Below, piece after piece: positions 1 through 8,186 of a DNA stretch of 64,000 bases. The position numbers and the translations under genes were made by a program. Source of the stretch: Piscinibacter sp. HJYY11 (GTDB lineage: Bacteria; Pseudomonadota; Gammaproteobacteria; Burkholderiales; Burkholderiaceae_C); NCBI RefSeq assembly GCF_016735515.1, contig NZ_JAERQZ010000001.1, forward strand, positions 2,530,746 through 2,594,745, given 5' to 3'. Each line of letters begins with the position of its first letter. The first letter of the stretch is position 1. Below the pieces are notes generated by a model. It saw nothing but the letters and a program-made list of their open reading frames with translations. It was not told the DNA's origin and did no database searches.

Positions 1-836
1 CCGCAGGCCTGCGGCGCCGTCTGCATGATGCCGGCCGTGGGGTGGGCTTCCATCAGGCGCACGAGCTTCACGAGGCAATCGCCGCTCATCACGCTGTCGG
101 CGTCGAGCACGACCATGTAGCGGTAGAGGCGGCCAAAGCGGCGGCAGAAGTCGGCCACGTTGCCCGACTTGCGCTTGGTGCGGCGCTGGCGCCAGCGGTA
201 ATAGATGCGACCCGCCGAGCCGCACTCGTGGCGCAGCTGGCCCCAGGCGGCCAGCTCGGCCGCGCGGATTTCAGGATCGCTGGTGTCCGACAGCACGTAG
301 ACGTCGAACAGACTCGATGCGCCGGTCGCGGCGAGCGACTCGCAGGTCGCGCGCAAACCGGCAAAGACGGACGCCACGTTCTCGTTGCAGATGGGCATCA
401 CGATCGCGGTGCGTGCGTCGCGGTGGATGGGCGCGTGGCCCACCGAGGCGGCCGACATCGCATGCTTGTCGCCGCGCCACAGCACCCAGGCACCCATCAT
501 GGCGGTGTAGAAGCCGGCCGAGACCCAGGCGAAGAGCAGGCCGTACAGGCCGATCTGCACCGCGCGGGCCAGGCCGGTCTGGTCGCTCGGCAGCATGTTC
601 GACAGCAGCGTGGTCGCGCCGGCCGCCGACAGCAGCACCAGCAGCATCAGCACACGCCGGCGCAGCTTGGCCGCGTGCTCCCATGCCTGCGGCTCGCGTG
701 CGGGCGGCGCCGGGATGTCCGACGGCCGGCCCGTGAGCCGGTCGGCCAGGCTGCGCCAGAAGCCGCGCCAGGGTCGCGCGACCATGGACCCACGGAGCAT
801 GGCAGGCGTGCTGCGGCCGGGCGCAGAGGTGCTCAA
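1..836 (-). CDS. opgH: Glucans biosynthesis glucosyltransferase H, N-terminal part (runs off window)
   Basis: Inner-membrane glucosyltransferase that makes the beta-glucan backbone of osmoregulated periplasmic glucans from UDP-glucose. About 279 residues are visible before the window edge. They match the OpgH pattern in order: PWRGFW near the N-terminus, two membrane segments (LLVLLSAAGATTLL and the FAWVSAGFYTAMMGAW region), IVMPICNENV, then VLDADSVMSGDCL with the DxD nucleotide-sugar site. The start is uncertain. A TTG at 836 overlaps the opgG stop as TTGA, and in-frame ATGs lie at 800 and 785. I chose TTG because it gives a natural short leader and translational coupling, but none has a clear ribosome site. 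It is the second gene of opgGH. Identity is very secure; the exact start is not. Confidence 0.93.
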   Translation of the reverse strand, partial: MSTSAPGRSTPAMLRGSMVARPWRGFWRSLADRLTGRPSDIPAPPAREPQAWEHAAKLRRRVLMLLVLLSAAGATTLLSNMLPSDQTGLARAVQIGLYGLLFAWVSAGFYTAMMGAWVLWRGDKHAMSAASVGHAPIHRDARTAIVMPICNENVASVFAGLRATCESLAATGASSLFDVYVLSDTSDPEIRAAELAAWGQLRHECGSAGRIYYRWRQRRTKRKSGNVADFCRRFGRLYRYMVVLDADSVMSGDCLVKLVRLMEAHPTAGIMQTAPQAC

Positions 837-2371
837 TCCGGCTGAATGATGTTGGTCCATGTTTCGGTCAGGGCGCTGTCGCCGTTCTGGAGGAAGGCCC
901 GCAGCTCCACCGGTTGGGTGGGCTGAAGGCGGGTGACGCGCACGGTCATGCGCCAGGTGTTGGTGAGCGGGTTGCGGTAGGCATTGCGCTCGACGATGCG
1001 GCCGGCCGCGTTGCTGCTGACGACGGCCTTGACGGGCGCATCGGGCGGCAGGTTGCGCAGCGCGGGGCCGTCGAAGTCGACGACGTACTGCACTTCGTTC
1101 GGGTCACGCTTGGCCTTGCGGTCGATGAAGCCGTGGCCCAGGCGCGTCTGCACCGCCCAGCCGGCGGGCGGGCGCTGCTGCTGGTCGCCCTGCCAATGCA
1201 GGCGGTAGGCGAAGTCGAGCGGCTGGCCGGGTGCGGGCAGCTTTTCGGGTACCCAGTAGGCGACCACGTTGTCGTCGGTCTCGTCGGGCGTGTGCAGCAG
1301 CATCAGCTCGACGCGGCCGGCGCCCCAGTTCCCCACCGGCTCGACCCACGCGCTCGGGCGCTGGTGGTACTGCGCTTCGGGGTCTTCGTAGTTGGCCGCG
1401 GTGCGGTCGCGCTGCATCAGGCCGAAGCCCTTGGGGTCCTTCGAGGCGAACGAGGTGACCAGCGTGCGCTTGGGGTTGAGCAACGGGCGCCACAGCCACT
1501 CGACGCCGCCCTTGCCGTCGCCGCTCGCGACCATCAGGCCGTCGGAGTCGTGCACCTCCGGGCGGAAGTCGGCCACGCGCGGCGTGTTCTCGCCGTGGTG
1601 GAACATGCTCGTGAGCGGGGCGATGCCCAGGGTGGCCACGCCGGCACGCAGGAACAGGCGTGCCTGCACGTCGGCCACGGAGGTCTCGCCGGGCCGCAGG
1701 GTGAAGCGGTAGGCCCCGGCAGCACGCGGCGAATCGAGCAGCGCATGGATCACCAGCGAGGTCGCGCCGGGCGCGGGGCGCTCGATCCAGAACTCGCTGA
1801 AGCGCGGGAACTCCTCGCCGCTGCCGCCGACCGTGTCGATGGCGAGGCCACGCGCCGACAGGCCGTAGTGCTGGCCCTTGCCCAGCGCACGGAAGTAGCT
1901 GGCGCCGAGGAAGACGACCAGCTCGTCCTTGTAGGCCGGGTTGTTGAGCGCGTAGTGCACGCGGAAGCCGGCGAAGCCGAGGTCACCCCACTTCGACGGC
2001 GAGAGCTTGTTCCGGCCGTAGTCGAAGTCGTTCTTGTCGAACGCGATGTGGCGCACGCCCTGCGGCGTGATCTCATGGATCTGCACCGGCAGCGTCTGGA
2101 ACTTGCCGAGGTGGAAGAAGGCCAGCTCGAAGGGCAGGCCATCCTTCTTCCACAGCGCACGCTCCGGCTTGAAGCGGATGTCTCGGTAGCCGTCGTAGTC
2201 GAGCGCTTTCAGCTCGGCGGGCAGCTGCTCCTTGGGGGCGACATAGGGCTTGGCGGCGATCTGGCGGGCACGCTCGGCGACGTCGTCGAAACCGAAGGCG
2301 CGCGCGTCCCACACGCACAGCACGGCCAGGACGAAAAGCAGCAGCGCACGTGTCGCTGTGCGGCGAACCAC
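833..2371 (-). CDS. opgG: Glucans biosynthesis protein G, periplasmic
   Basis: Periplasmic protein needed to build or branch osmoregulated periplasmic glucans with OpgH. From the GTG at 2371 the product is 512 aa, close to the 511 aa of the E. coli protein. A signal peptide is visible (RRTATRALLLFVLAVLCVWDARA), followed by FGFDDVAERARQIAAKPY and YDGYRDIRFKPERALW, which are typical family segments. The frame stays open to a TTG at 2410, but that start would put extra residues before the signal peptide. The stop overlaps the opgH start. A sigma-54-type promoter lies about 85 bases upstream and candidate GlrR sites lie further up (separate entries). Confidence 0.95.
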   Translation of the reverse strand: MVRRTATRALLLFVLAVLCVWDARAFGFDDVAERARQIAAKPYVAPKEQLPAELKALDYDGYRDIRFKPERALWKKDGLPFELAFFHLGKFQTLPVQIHEITPQGVRHIAFDKNDFDYGRNKLSPSKWGDLGFAGFRVHYALNNPAYKDELVVFLGASYFRALGKGQHYGLSARGLAIDTVGGSGEEFPRFSEFWIERPAPGATSLVIHALLDSPRAAGAYRFTLRPGETSVADVQARLFLRAGVATLGIAPLTSMFHHGENTPRVADFRPEVHDSDGLMVASGDGKGGVEWLWRPLLNPKRTLVTSFASKDPKGFGLMQRDRTAANYEDPEAQYHQRPSAWVEPVGNWGAGRVELMLLHTPDETDDNVVAYWVPEKLPAPGQPLDFAYRLHWQGDQQQRPPAGWAVQTRLGHGFIDRKAKRDPNEVQYVVDFDGPALRNLPPDAPVKAVVSSNAAGRIVERNAYRNPLTNTWRMTVRVTRLQPTQPVELRAFLQNGDSALTETWTNIIQPD

Positions 2372-2468
2372 CGACTCGGTGGGCGCAAAAAGAGTGAGGG
2401 CGAGGAACAAAGGCGCGGGGTGTTGGGGTTGGAAGCACAGCCCGAACGCAGGCTGCGAGCTTCCTTGG

Positions 2469-2483
2469 GCAACGCCCGTGCCA
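2469..2483 (-). promoter_or_regulatory. Sigma-54 (-24/-12) promoter for opgGH
   Basis: Read on the minus strand from 2483 the sequence is TGGCACGGGCGTTGC. It has the invariant GG and GC dinucleotides separated by 10 bases, and TGGCAC and TTGC both match the RpoN consensus. Transcription would start near 2457, giving a leader of about 85 bases before the GTG of opgG. The gene just upstream encodes a sigma-54 activator. Confidence 0.72.
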
Positions 2484-2491
2484 ATTCAGAA

Positions 2492-2514
2492 AAGTGCTTG
2501 TGCATCAAGCACTT
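2492..2514 (-). terminator. Perfect 9-bp inverted repeat, probable glrR terminator
   Basis: Arms AAGTGCTTG and CAAGCACTT pair perfectly around a 5-base loop. On the minus strand the second arm runs into TTTTCTG, so it fits a weak intrinsic terminator for glrR. It sits between the candidate GlrR sites and the -24 element, so it could instead be a protein-binding site. Confidence 0.5.
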
Positions 2515-2577
2515 GGCAGCGCCTGGCCGCATCTGATGCTGCACTGCGCTCCCAACGGCCCCCAAATGCCTCGTTTT

Positions 2578-2595
2578 TGTCGCCGCTCAGCGACA
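2578..2595. promoter_or_regulatory. Candidate GlrR-binding site (proximal), TGTC-N10-GACA
   Basis: TGTC, ten bases, then GACA. The arms extend to the perfect inverted repeat TTGTCGC/GCGACAA. TGTC-N10-GACA is the pattern reported for GlrR at the enterobacterial glmY promoter. The site is centred about 130 bases upstream of the predicted sigma-54 start, a normal distance for an enhancer. Confidence 0.6.
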
Positions 2596-2645
2596 ACTCT
2601 TCACGCGAGCCGCTGCAAGTCCTTGATTTTGCTGGGCCCGCGGCC

Positions 2646-2663
2646 TGTCTCTAGTCAGCGACA
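2646..2663. promoter_or_regulatory. Candidate GlrR-binding site (distal), TGTC-N10-GACA
   Basis: A second exact TGTC-N10-GACA, 68 bases from the first and sharing the right-hand CAGCGACA. It straddles the stop codon of glrR, so the activator gene carries part of the control region of the next operon. Flanking C and G extend the inverted repeat to CTGTC/GACAG. Confidence 0.55.
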
Positions 2664-4006
2664 GGCGGCTCGGCCTTGAACTGGCCGGGGGTCAGCCCAT
2701 GCCGCTGCAGCAGCCGGTAGAACTCGGTGCGGTTGCGGTCGGCGAGGCGCGCTGCATCCGCGGCGTTGCCGTCGGTGAGCTTCAACAGGCCCACCAGGTA
2801 GTCGCGCTCAAAGCGTTCTCGCGCCTGTGCATAGGTGAGCACTTCCACGCTCGGCACGCGCAGCGCACGCTGCACCAGCGTCAGCGGGATCAGCGGCGTG
2901 GTGGTCAGCGCGCAGACCTGCTCCACCACGTTGTGCAGCTGTCGCACGTTGCCCGGCCAGCTGGCGGTGGTGAGCGCCTTCATCGCGTCGGGCGCGAAGC
3001 CGGTGAGGCGCTTGTCGTACTTCGCCGTCAGTTTCGCCAGGAAGTGGTTGGCGAGCAGCGGAATGTCTTCGCGTCGCTCGGCGAGCGTGGGCAGGTGCAG
3101 CGAGACGACGTTGAGCCGGTAGTACAGGTCTTCGCGGAACTGGCCCTGCGCCATTGCCGCGTCGAGGTCGCGGTGGGTGGCCGAGAGGATGCGCACGTCG
3201 ACCGGCACCGACTGCGTGGCGCCGACCGGGCGCACCGAGCGCTCCTGCAGTACCCGCAGCAGCTTCACCTGCAGCGTGGGCGGCATGTCGCCGATCTCGT
3301 CGAGGAAGAGCGTGCCGCCGTCGGCGGCGACGAAGAGGCCGGTGTGGTTGGTCACCGCGCCGGTGAAGGAGCCCTTCACGTGGCCGAAGAGCTCGGACTC
3401 GAGCAGCGCCTCGGGGATCGCGCTGCAGTTGACCGCGACGAAGGGCCTGGCCGCACGCGGGCTCGCGCGGTGGATGGCCTGCGCGAGCAGCTCCTTGCCG
3501 CTGCCGCTTTCGCCGCGGATCAGCACGCTGGCATCCGACGCGGCCACCATCTTGGCCTCGGTCAGCAGCTCGGCCATGCGGTTGGAGCGGCTGACGATGG
3601 CCTCGCGCCACCCCTCGTTGCCGCTGGCCGCGTCGACCGGCGGCGCAGCCAGCGCAAGCGCTTCGTTGACCTTGTCGAGCAGGGCCTTGCCATCGAAGGG
3701 CTTGGTCAGGTAGCTGAACACGCCACGCGCGGTGGCGTCGACCGCGTCGGGGATGGTGCCGTGCGCGGTGAGCAGGATCACCGGCAGCGCGGGGTGGCGC
3801 GCGTGGATCTCGTCGAAGAGCGCCAGCCCGTCACGCCCGGGCAGCTGCACGTCGCTCACCACCAGCTGGGGCCGCGCGACGGCGAGCTGCGTGAGCGCCG
3901 CTTCGGCCGACTCGACTGAGGTGACGCGGTGACCCGCCGCGCTGAGGCGCATGGAGAGCAGCTTCAGCAGGTCGGCGTCGTCGTCCACCAGCAGCAGGTT
4001 GGCCAT
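2651..4006 (-). CDS. glrR: Sigma-54-dependent response regulator GlrR (QseF)
   Basis: Transcription activator of 451 aa. The receiver domain (residues 1-120) has the phospho-acceptor Asp in [12 protein letters not shown] (about residue 52) and Lys in LTKPFDG. The AAA+ domain (about 140-370) has Walker A GESGSGKE and the sigma-54 contact loop as GSFTGA, a Ser variant of GAFTGA. A Fis-type helix-turn-helix ([18 protein letters not shown]) closes the protein. It matches E. coli GlrR along its whole length, including the [10 protein letters not shown] stretch after the receiver strand and the NRTEFY tail. It is the last gene of glrK-qseG-glrR. In E. coli it drives glmY and one rpoE promoter; here the adjacent opgGH control region carries its site pattern. 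Confidence 0.92.
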   Translation of the reverse strand: MANLLLVDDDADLLKLLSMRLSAAGHRVTSVESAEAALTQLAVARPQLVVSDVQLPGRDGLALFDEIHARHPALPVILLTAHGTIPDAVDATARGVFSYLTKPFDGKALLDKVNEALALAAPPVDAASGNEGWREAIVSRSNRMAELLTEAKMVAASDASVLIRGESGSGKELLAQAIHRASPRAARPFVAVNCSAIPEALLESELFGHVKGSFTGAVTNHTGLFVAADGGTLFLDEIGDMPPTLQVKLLRVLQERSVRPVGATQSVPVDVRILSATHRDLDAAMAQGQFREDLYYRLNVVSLHLPTLAERREDIPLLANHFLAKLTAKYDKRLTGFAPDAMKALTTASWPGNVRQLHNVVEQVCALTTTPLIPLTLVQRALRVPSVEVLTYAQARERFERDYLVGLLKLTDGNAADAARLADRNRTEFYRLLQRHGLTPGQFKAEPPVAD

Positions 4007-4024
4007 GGTGTCGCCCTTGAGTGC

Positions 4025-4714
4025 TCAGGGGGCCTTGGGGGCCGCGGGTGCGGGCGTGGCCGGCGGCGTCGAGGCAGGGGGCGGCGTGGGGCCCGGCGTC
4101 GGCGCCCCGCCGGTCGGCCGGCTGGACATGCTGCGCTCGATGGCCTTCAGCGCCTCGAGTTTTTCGTTGAGCTGCTGAAGCGTGCGCTGCTGGTCGCGGT
4201 TGCGCGCGGCTTCGCGGTTCACCAGCTCTTCGAGGCGGCGCTGCTCGAGCACCCGGCCGAGCAGCAGGCGCGCAAGCGGCTGCCACGGCGCGAGCTCCGG
4301 CGCGCTCGACCTGGCGATCGGCTCCAGCAGCGCCACGGCGCGCGCCACGTCGCCGCCGTTGTGCTGCTGGGCCAGCGCCAGCGCCAGCTCCAGCACCGCG
4401 TCGGGCGGTGCGGCGGTGGGCGTGGCCGACACGGCCGCGTTCAGGCGGTTGATCTCGTTGGTCAGGTCCTGCGGCGAGAGCTGGCGGATCTGCTCGTGGT
4501 AGGCCAGCAGGCGGCGGGCGGCCACGTCGTGCGGCTCGGGTGGTGGTGGCGGCGGGGGCACGACCACCTTGGGCGGCGCGGGCGCCTCCACAGGTGCGGG
4601 CGCCACCTTGGTCACCGGGGCGGGCGCGGGCTTGGGTGGCGGTGTCATGCAGGCCTGCAACAGCAGCACCCCCACCACGCTCGACGACAACCCCAGGACT
4701 GATTTAACGCGCAT
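4025..4714 (-). CDS. qseG: QseG-like outer-membrane lipoprotein
   Basis: Predicted lipoprotein of 229 aa lying between sensor kinase and regulator, as qseG (yfhG) does in E. coli. The start is ATG at 4714, overlapping the end of glrK by 11 bases. The frame remains open upstream, but only this start places a signal peptide with lipobox LLLQAC at the N-terminus. After the Cys comes a Pro/Ala/Val-rich linker with a run of prolines, then a mostly helical part (about residues 60-200) and a Pro-rich tail. Sequence likeness to E. coli QseG is low, so the name rests mainly on position, size and lipobox. In enterobacteria QseG interacts with the kinase GlrK. Confidence 0.75.
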   Translation of the reverse strand: MRVKSVLGLSSSVVGVLLLQACMTPPPKPAPAPVTKVAPAPVEAPAPPKVVVPPPPPPPEPHDVAARRLLAYHEQIRQLSPQDLTNEINRLNAAVSATPTAAPPDAVLELALALAQQHNGGDVARAVALLEPIARSSAPELAPWQPLARLLLGRVLEQRRLEELVNREAARNRDQQRTLQQLNEKLEALKAIERSMSSRPTGGAPTPGPTPPPASTPPATPAPAAPKAP

Positions 4715-6116
4715 GCGGCAATTCGATATGAAAGTGGGCCCCGGGTGCGTCGTCCTGCAGTTCGACCACACCGCCGTGAGCGGTGATGTACTCGTGCACG
4801 ATCGACAAGCCGATGCCGGTGCCCCGCACCGCATCGCTCGGCTGCCGCTCGCCGCGGTAGAAGGGCTCGAACACGCGGGCCCGGTCGGCCGCGGCGACGC
4901 CGGGGCCCTGGTCCACGATGTCGATGCAGGCGCGGCCCGGCACCCGGGTCACGGAGAGGCGGATGGTAGCGCCCGGGGGGCTGAACCTGATGGCGTTGGA
5001 GAGCAGGTTGCCGAGGGCGGTTCCCAGCTTGTCGGGGTCGACCTCGGCCCACAGCGGCCCGCCCTCCACCTTCACCGCCAACTGGCGGGCCTGCCACTGC
5101 AGGCGCTGGCGTGCCACCAGGTCGCGGATCAGGTCGACCAGCTCGACCTTCTGGCGCACGAGCTTGCGTGCCTCGAAGGCGGCGGCGTTGAAGCGCAGCA
5201 GGTCTTCGATCTGGCTTTGCAGGAGCACCGTGTTCTGGCGCAGGATGCGCGCGACCTCCTTCTGGTCGTCGCTCAGCGAGCCGGTCACGCCCTCCTCGAG
5301 CAGCGACACCCCTTCGCGCAACGCGGCCAGCGGCGTCTTCAGCTCATGCGACACATGGCGCAGGAAGCGCGACTTGTCGGAATCGAGCTCGGCCAGGCGC
5401 AGGCGCAGCCATTCGAGGCGGCGGCCAAGCAGGCGCACGTCGGACGGGCCGCGGATGTCGATGGCCTGGTCGAGCCGGTTCTCGCCCAGGCCGACCACCG
5501 CCTGCTCCAGCCGCTTGAGCGGCCGTGCGAGCCAGAGGCCGAAGACGAAGGCCAGCACGACCGCGACGACGATCGCGATCAGCATCTGCCGGCCCAGCTC
5601 GGCCCGGCCGGCCTCCAGCTCGTCCATCAGCACCTGGTTGCGCTGCTCGGTCGTCGTGCGCACTTGGTTGGCGATGGTGTCGTTGATGGCCTCGAGCTCG
5701 CGGAAGGCGTTGGTGATCGAGGCCTCGCGGTCACGCAGGTCGGCCTGTGTGCCCTTGAGCTGCGACTCGATGCCCGACTCATGCGAACGCCACTCGGCGG
5801 CGAGGTTGGCCGAGACGAGGTTGTCGGCCAGGCGCTTCAAGGCATCACGTGCATCGCGGCCCGATTCTTCGAAACGCTGGCGCAGCACCGGGTCTTCGAG
5901 CACGAGGTACTGGCGGGCCGAGCGCTCCATCGCCACCGTGCGCTCGGCGAGCAGCTGCGCATCGGCAGTGTGCGCGACCGCGCGGCGCGCGCCTTCGGCG
6001 CTCTGGCGCAGCAGCTTCTCGAGCGTGAAGAGACCACGCAGGGAGGCCGCGCTCAGCAGCGCGGCGATCAGCAGGAAAGCGACCAGCAGCAGCTGGCGGA
6101 ATGAATAGCGGTGCAT
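4704..6116 (-). CDS. glrK: Two-component sensor histidine kinase GlrK (QseE)
   Basis: Membrane kinase of 470 aa that should phosphorylate GlrR. The ATG at 6116 gives MHRYSFRQ followed directly by a membrane helix (LLLVAFLLIAALLSAASL). The frame is open further upstream, but that would bury the helix. A periplasmic helical sensor part (about 35-180) contains ERSARQYLVLEDP, matching the GlrK family. A second helix (LIAIVVAVVLAFVFGLWLA) leads to a HAMP region, the phospho-acceptor His in FLRHVSHELKTPL, and the ATPase N and G boxes (NLLSNAIRFSPPG, GTGIGLSIV). First gene of the three-gene operon. I saw no GlrR-type site in its own upstream region. Confidence 0.9.
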   Translation of the reverse strand: MHRYSFRQLLLVAFLLIAALLSAASLRGLFTLEKLLRQSAEGARRAVAHTADAQLLAERTVAMERSARQYLVLEDPVLRQRFEESGRDARDALKRLADNLVSANLAAEWRSHESGIESQLKGTQADLRDREASITNAFRELEAINDTIANQVRTTTEQRNQVLMDELEAGRAELGRQMLIAIVVAVVLAFVFGLWLARPLKRLEQAVVGLGENRLDQAIDIRGPSDVRLLGRRLEWLRLRLAELDSDKSRFLRHVSHELKTPLAALREGVSLLEEGVTGSLSDDQKEVARILRQNTVLLQSQIEDLLRFNAAAFEARKLVRQKVELVDLIRDLVARQRLQWQARQLAVKVEGGPLWAEVDPDKLGTALGNLLSNAIRFSPPGATIRLSVTRVPGRACIDIVDQGPGVAAADRARVFEPFYRGERQPSDAVRGTGIGLSIVHEYITAHGGVVELQDDAPGAHFHIELPHAR

Positions 6117-6298
6117 GGCCCGCGGCATTCTGCCCGGCCGACGATGGCCGGGCGCCGCGTCGGCTACCCACGGCACGTCGGTGGCCGCCAGGCGCACACG
6201 GCGGTACCCGCGATCAGGGTTGAGCCCCTTCATTTGAAAGGGATCTGAAAGATCCGCTCTCGCACGATGGCTTCCATGCTCAACAGCCTGGAGGCAGC

Positions 6299-7390
6299 GT
6301 GAATCGAAGTGAAAAGAAACTGGCCCTTGCCGCGTGTGCGGTCGCAGGTGCCTTTGGCGCCGTGCCGGCATCGGCGCAATCCGGCGTGACGGTGTTTGGC
6401 GTCGCCGACACCAGCGCGCGCTACGTGAAGAACGAGAACGTCGGCTCGCTCAAGAGCCTGGCCTCGGGCGCCAACTCGACCAGCCGGCTGGGCTTTCGCG
6501 GCGTCGAAGACCTCGGCGGCGGCTGGAGCGCCGGCTTCCACCTCGAACACGGCATCCTGGTCGACACCGGCGCAGCCACCTCGGCCACGCAGTTCTGGGA
6601 CCGCCGTGCCACCGTGAGCCTGCTCGCCACGGCCCTGGGCGAGATCCGCATCGGCCGCGACTTCGTGCCGGCCTACGTGAGCTGGGCCCGCCACGACCCC
6701 TTCGGCTACGTCGGCGTCGCAAGCTCCGGCACCTTCGTCTCGGCCACGCCGGTCGGGCCGATCCGGTCGGCGTACGGCGCGGGGGGCAACACGACGGTGC
6801 GTTCGAGCAACGCCATCCAGTACCTGCTGCCCTCGGGCCTGGGCGGTGTGGAGGGCGCCTTGATGGTGGCGGCCGGCGAAGGCGGTACGGCGGCCAACGG
6901 CCAGCACAAGCTGGTGGGCGGGCGGCTCGGGTTCACGCATCCACGCTTCGGCGTCACGGTGGCGCACGACCGGGTCGAGAACGACCTCACCGTGCTGGGC
7001 TCGCACACCGACACCGTGGCCGGTGGGCATCTGTCACTGTCCTTCATGCGGCTGACCCTGGCCACGCGGCAGTTCAAGTACGGCAACGCGAAGCAGACCC
7101 ACCTGCTCGTGGGCGCGACGGTGCCGATCGGGCCCGGTGAGGTGAAGGCGTCGTTCAACCGCGTGAACCTGCAAGGCCGCGTCGGGGCCACCAGCATCGA
7201 CGCGAACGACGCCTCGCAGATCGGCCTGGGCTACGTTCACGCGCTGTCCAAGCGCACGGCGCTCTACACCACGGCCAGCCGCATCAGCAACAAGGGCGCG
7301 GCCAGCTTCGCCGTCTCCGGCGGGCCGGCCGGACTTGCCGGCGGCCGCGATTCGACCGGCGTCGAAGCCGGGCTGCGGCACGCGTTCTGA
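6299..7390 (+). CDS. Gram-negative porin
   Basis: Outer-membrane beta-barrel porin of the betaproteobacterial OmpC/Porin_4 type, 363 aa. The GTG start at 6299 has a good ribosome site (GGAGG 8 bases upstream). A signal peptide ends at ASA before QSGVTVFGVADTSARYVKN, the standard first strand. TSRLGFRGVEDLGGGWSAGFHLEHG is the conserved early-barrel segment, and the protein ends in a Phe (LRHAF), the usual signal for barrel assembly. It is divergent from glrK. A strong intrinsic terminator follows the stop. Solute preference cannot be read from the sequence. Confidence 0.93.
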   Translation: MNRSEKKLALAACAVAGAFGAVPASAQSGVTVFGVADTSARYVKNENVGSLKSLASGANSTSRLGFRGVEDLGGGWSAGFHLEHGILVDTGAATSATQFWDRRATVSLLATALGEIRIGRDFVPAYVSWARHDPFGYVGVASSGTFVSATPVGPIRSAYGAGGNTTVRSSNAIQYLLPSGLGGVEGALMVAAGEGGTAANGQHKLVGGRLGFTHPRFGVTVAHDRVENDLTVLGSHTDTVAGGHLSLSFMRLTLATRQFKYGNAKQTHLLVGATVPIGPGEVKASFNRVNLQGRVGATSIDANDASQIGLGYVHALSKRTALYTTASRISNKGAASFAVSGGPAGLAGGRDSTGVEAGLRHAF

Positions 7391-7413
7391 AACCCGGGTG
7401 AGAGCGGGTCCTC

Positions 7414-7450
7414 GGGGCGTCCATGGGGGGTCATGGACGCCCCTCTTTTT
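7414..7450 (+). terminator. Intrinsic terminator of the porin gene
   Basis: A perfect 12-bp stem (GGGGCGTCCATG / CATGGACGCCCC) with a 6-base G-rich loop is followed by TCTTTTT. The right arm and T-run also encode the last codons (EKEGRP-stop) of the convergent response regulator. Confidence 0.9.
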
Positions 7451-8132
7451 CGGTCTCCGCCGCGCCCTCCTCTTCGAGCACGAAACCCAGCCCGCGGTAG
7501 GTGGAGACGCGCACGCCGGCATGGGCCAGGCGCTTGCGCAAGCGGTGCACGATCACGTCGACCGCACCCGGCTGCACGTCATCATCGTCGGCAAAGACAC
7601 GGTCGATGATCTGCTGGCGGGTGAGCGGCTCGCCGCTGCGCTGCAGCAGGGTCATCAGCAGCGTGTGCTCGCGGCGCGACAGCGCGAGCGGCTCGGAGTT
7701 GAGCCGGAACTGGCGGCTCACACCGTCGAAGCCCAGCGGCCCGCAAGCGAAGCGAGGATGCGCCACCCCGCGGGAGCGCCGGATGAGCGCGATCAGCCGC
7801 GCCTCCAGCTCGGGCAGCGCAAACGGTTTCGACATGAAGTCATCGGCGCCCTCGTTGAGCACCGCGATGCGCTCGGACAAGGAATTGCGCGCCGTCAGCA
7901 CCAGCACGGGCAGGCGGCGGTCGTGCCGGCGCAACTGCGCCAGCACCTCGCGACCCGAGCACCCCGGCAAACCGAGATCGAGCACCAGCGCGTCGTAGTC
8001 GTGGCGGCCGAGCAGTTCGCGCAGGACCATGGCACCGTCGTTGAACCAGTCGAGCTTGAAGCCCGCAGGCTGCAGCGCCTTGAGCAGCCAATCGGCGAGC
8101 GGCCGTTCGTCTTCAGCCAGCAGGATGCGCAC
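7431..8132 (-). CDS. Orphan OmpR/TctD-family response regulator
   Basis: DNA-binding response regulator of about 233 aa from the GTG at 8132 (VRILLAEDE). A TTG at 8165 would add 11 residues. The receiver domain carries the acidic pair AEDE, the phospho-acceptor Asp in LVLDLGLPG, Thr in VLTARN and Lys in SKPFALPELEARL. The C-terminal winged helix has LSRREHTLLMTLLQRSGEPL and VDVIVHRLRKRL, typical of TctD/QseB-like regulators. No histidine kinase is adjacent: upstream is a periplasmic binding protein gene on the same strand and downstream is the convergent porin. TctD-type regulators often control carboxylate uptake, and a TctC-type gene lies three genes upstream. The target is unknown. Confidence 0.88.
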   Translation of the reverse strand: MRILLAEDERPLADWLLKALQPAGFKLDWFNDGAMVLRELLGRHDYDALVLDLGLPGCSGREVLAQLRRHDRRLPVLVLTARNSLSERIAVLNEGADDFMSKPFALPELEARLIALIRRSRGVAHPRFACGPLGFDGVSRQFRLNSEPLALSRREHTLLMTLLQRSGEPLTRQQIIDRVFADDDDVQPGAVDVIVHRLRKRLAHAGVRVSTYRGLGFVLEEEGAAETEKEGRP

Positions 8133-8186
8133 GATGCTCGGGGCCGACTGCGCCGTTTCGAACAAGTTGCGTGCGGCCCATGGCGA

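Noticed and set aside
6241..6255. GGATC-TGAAA-GATCC inverted repeat upstream of the porin
   Set aside because: Only 5-bp arms; too short to support as an operator on its own.
6117..6298. GlrR or sigma-54 sites upstream of glrK
   Set aside because: No TGTC-N10-GACA and no GG-N10-GC element in the right context; only the opgG region has them.
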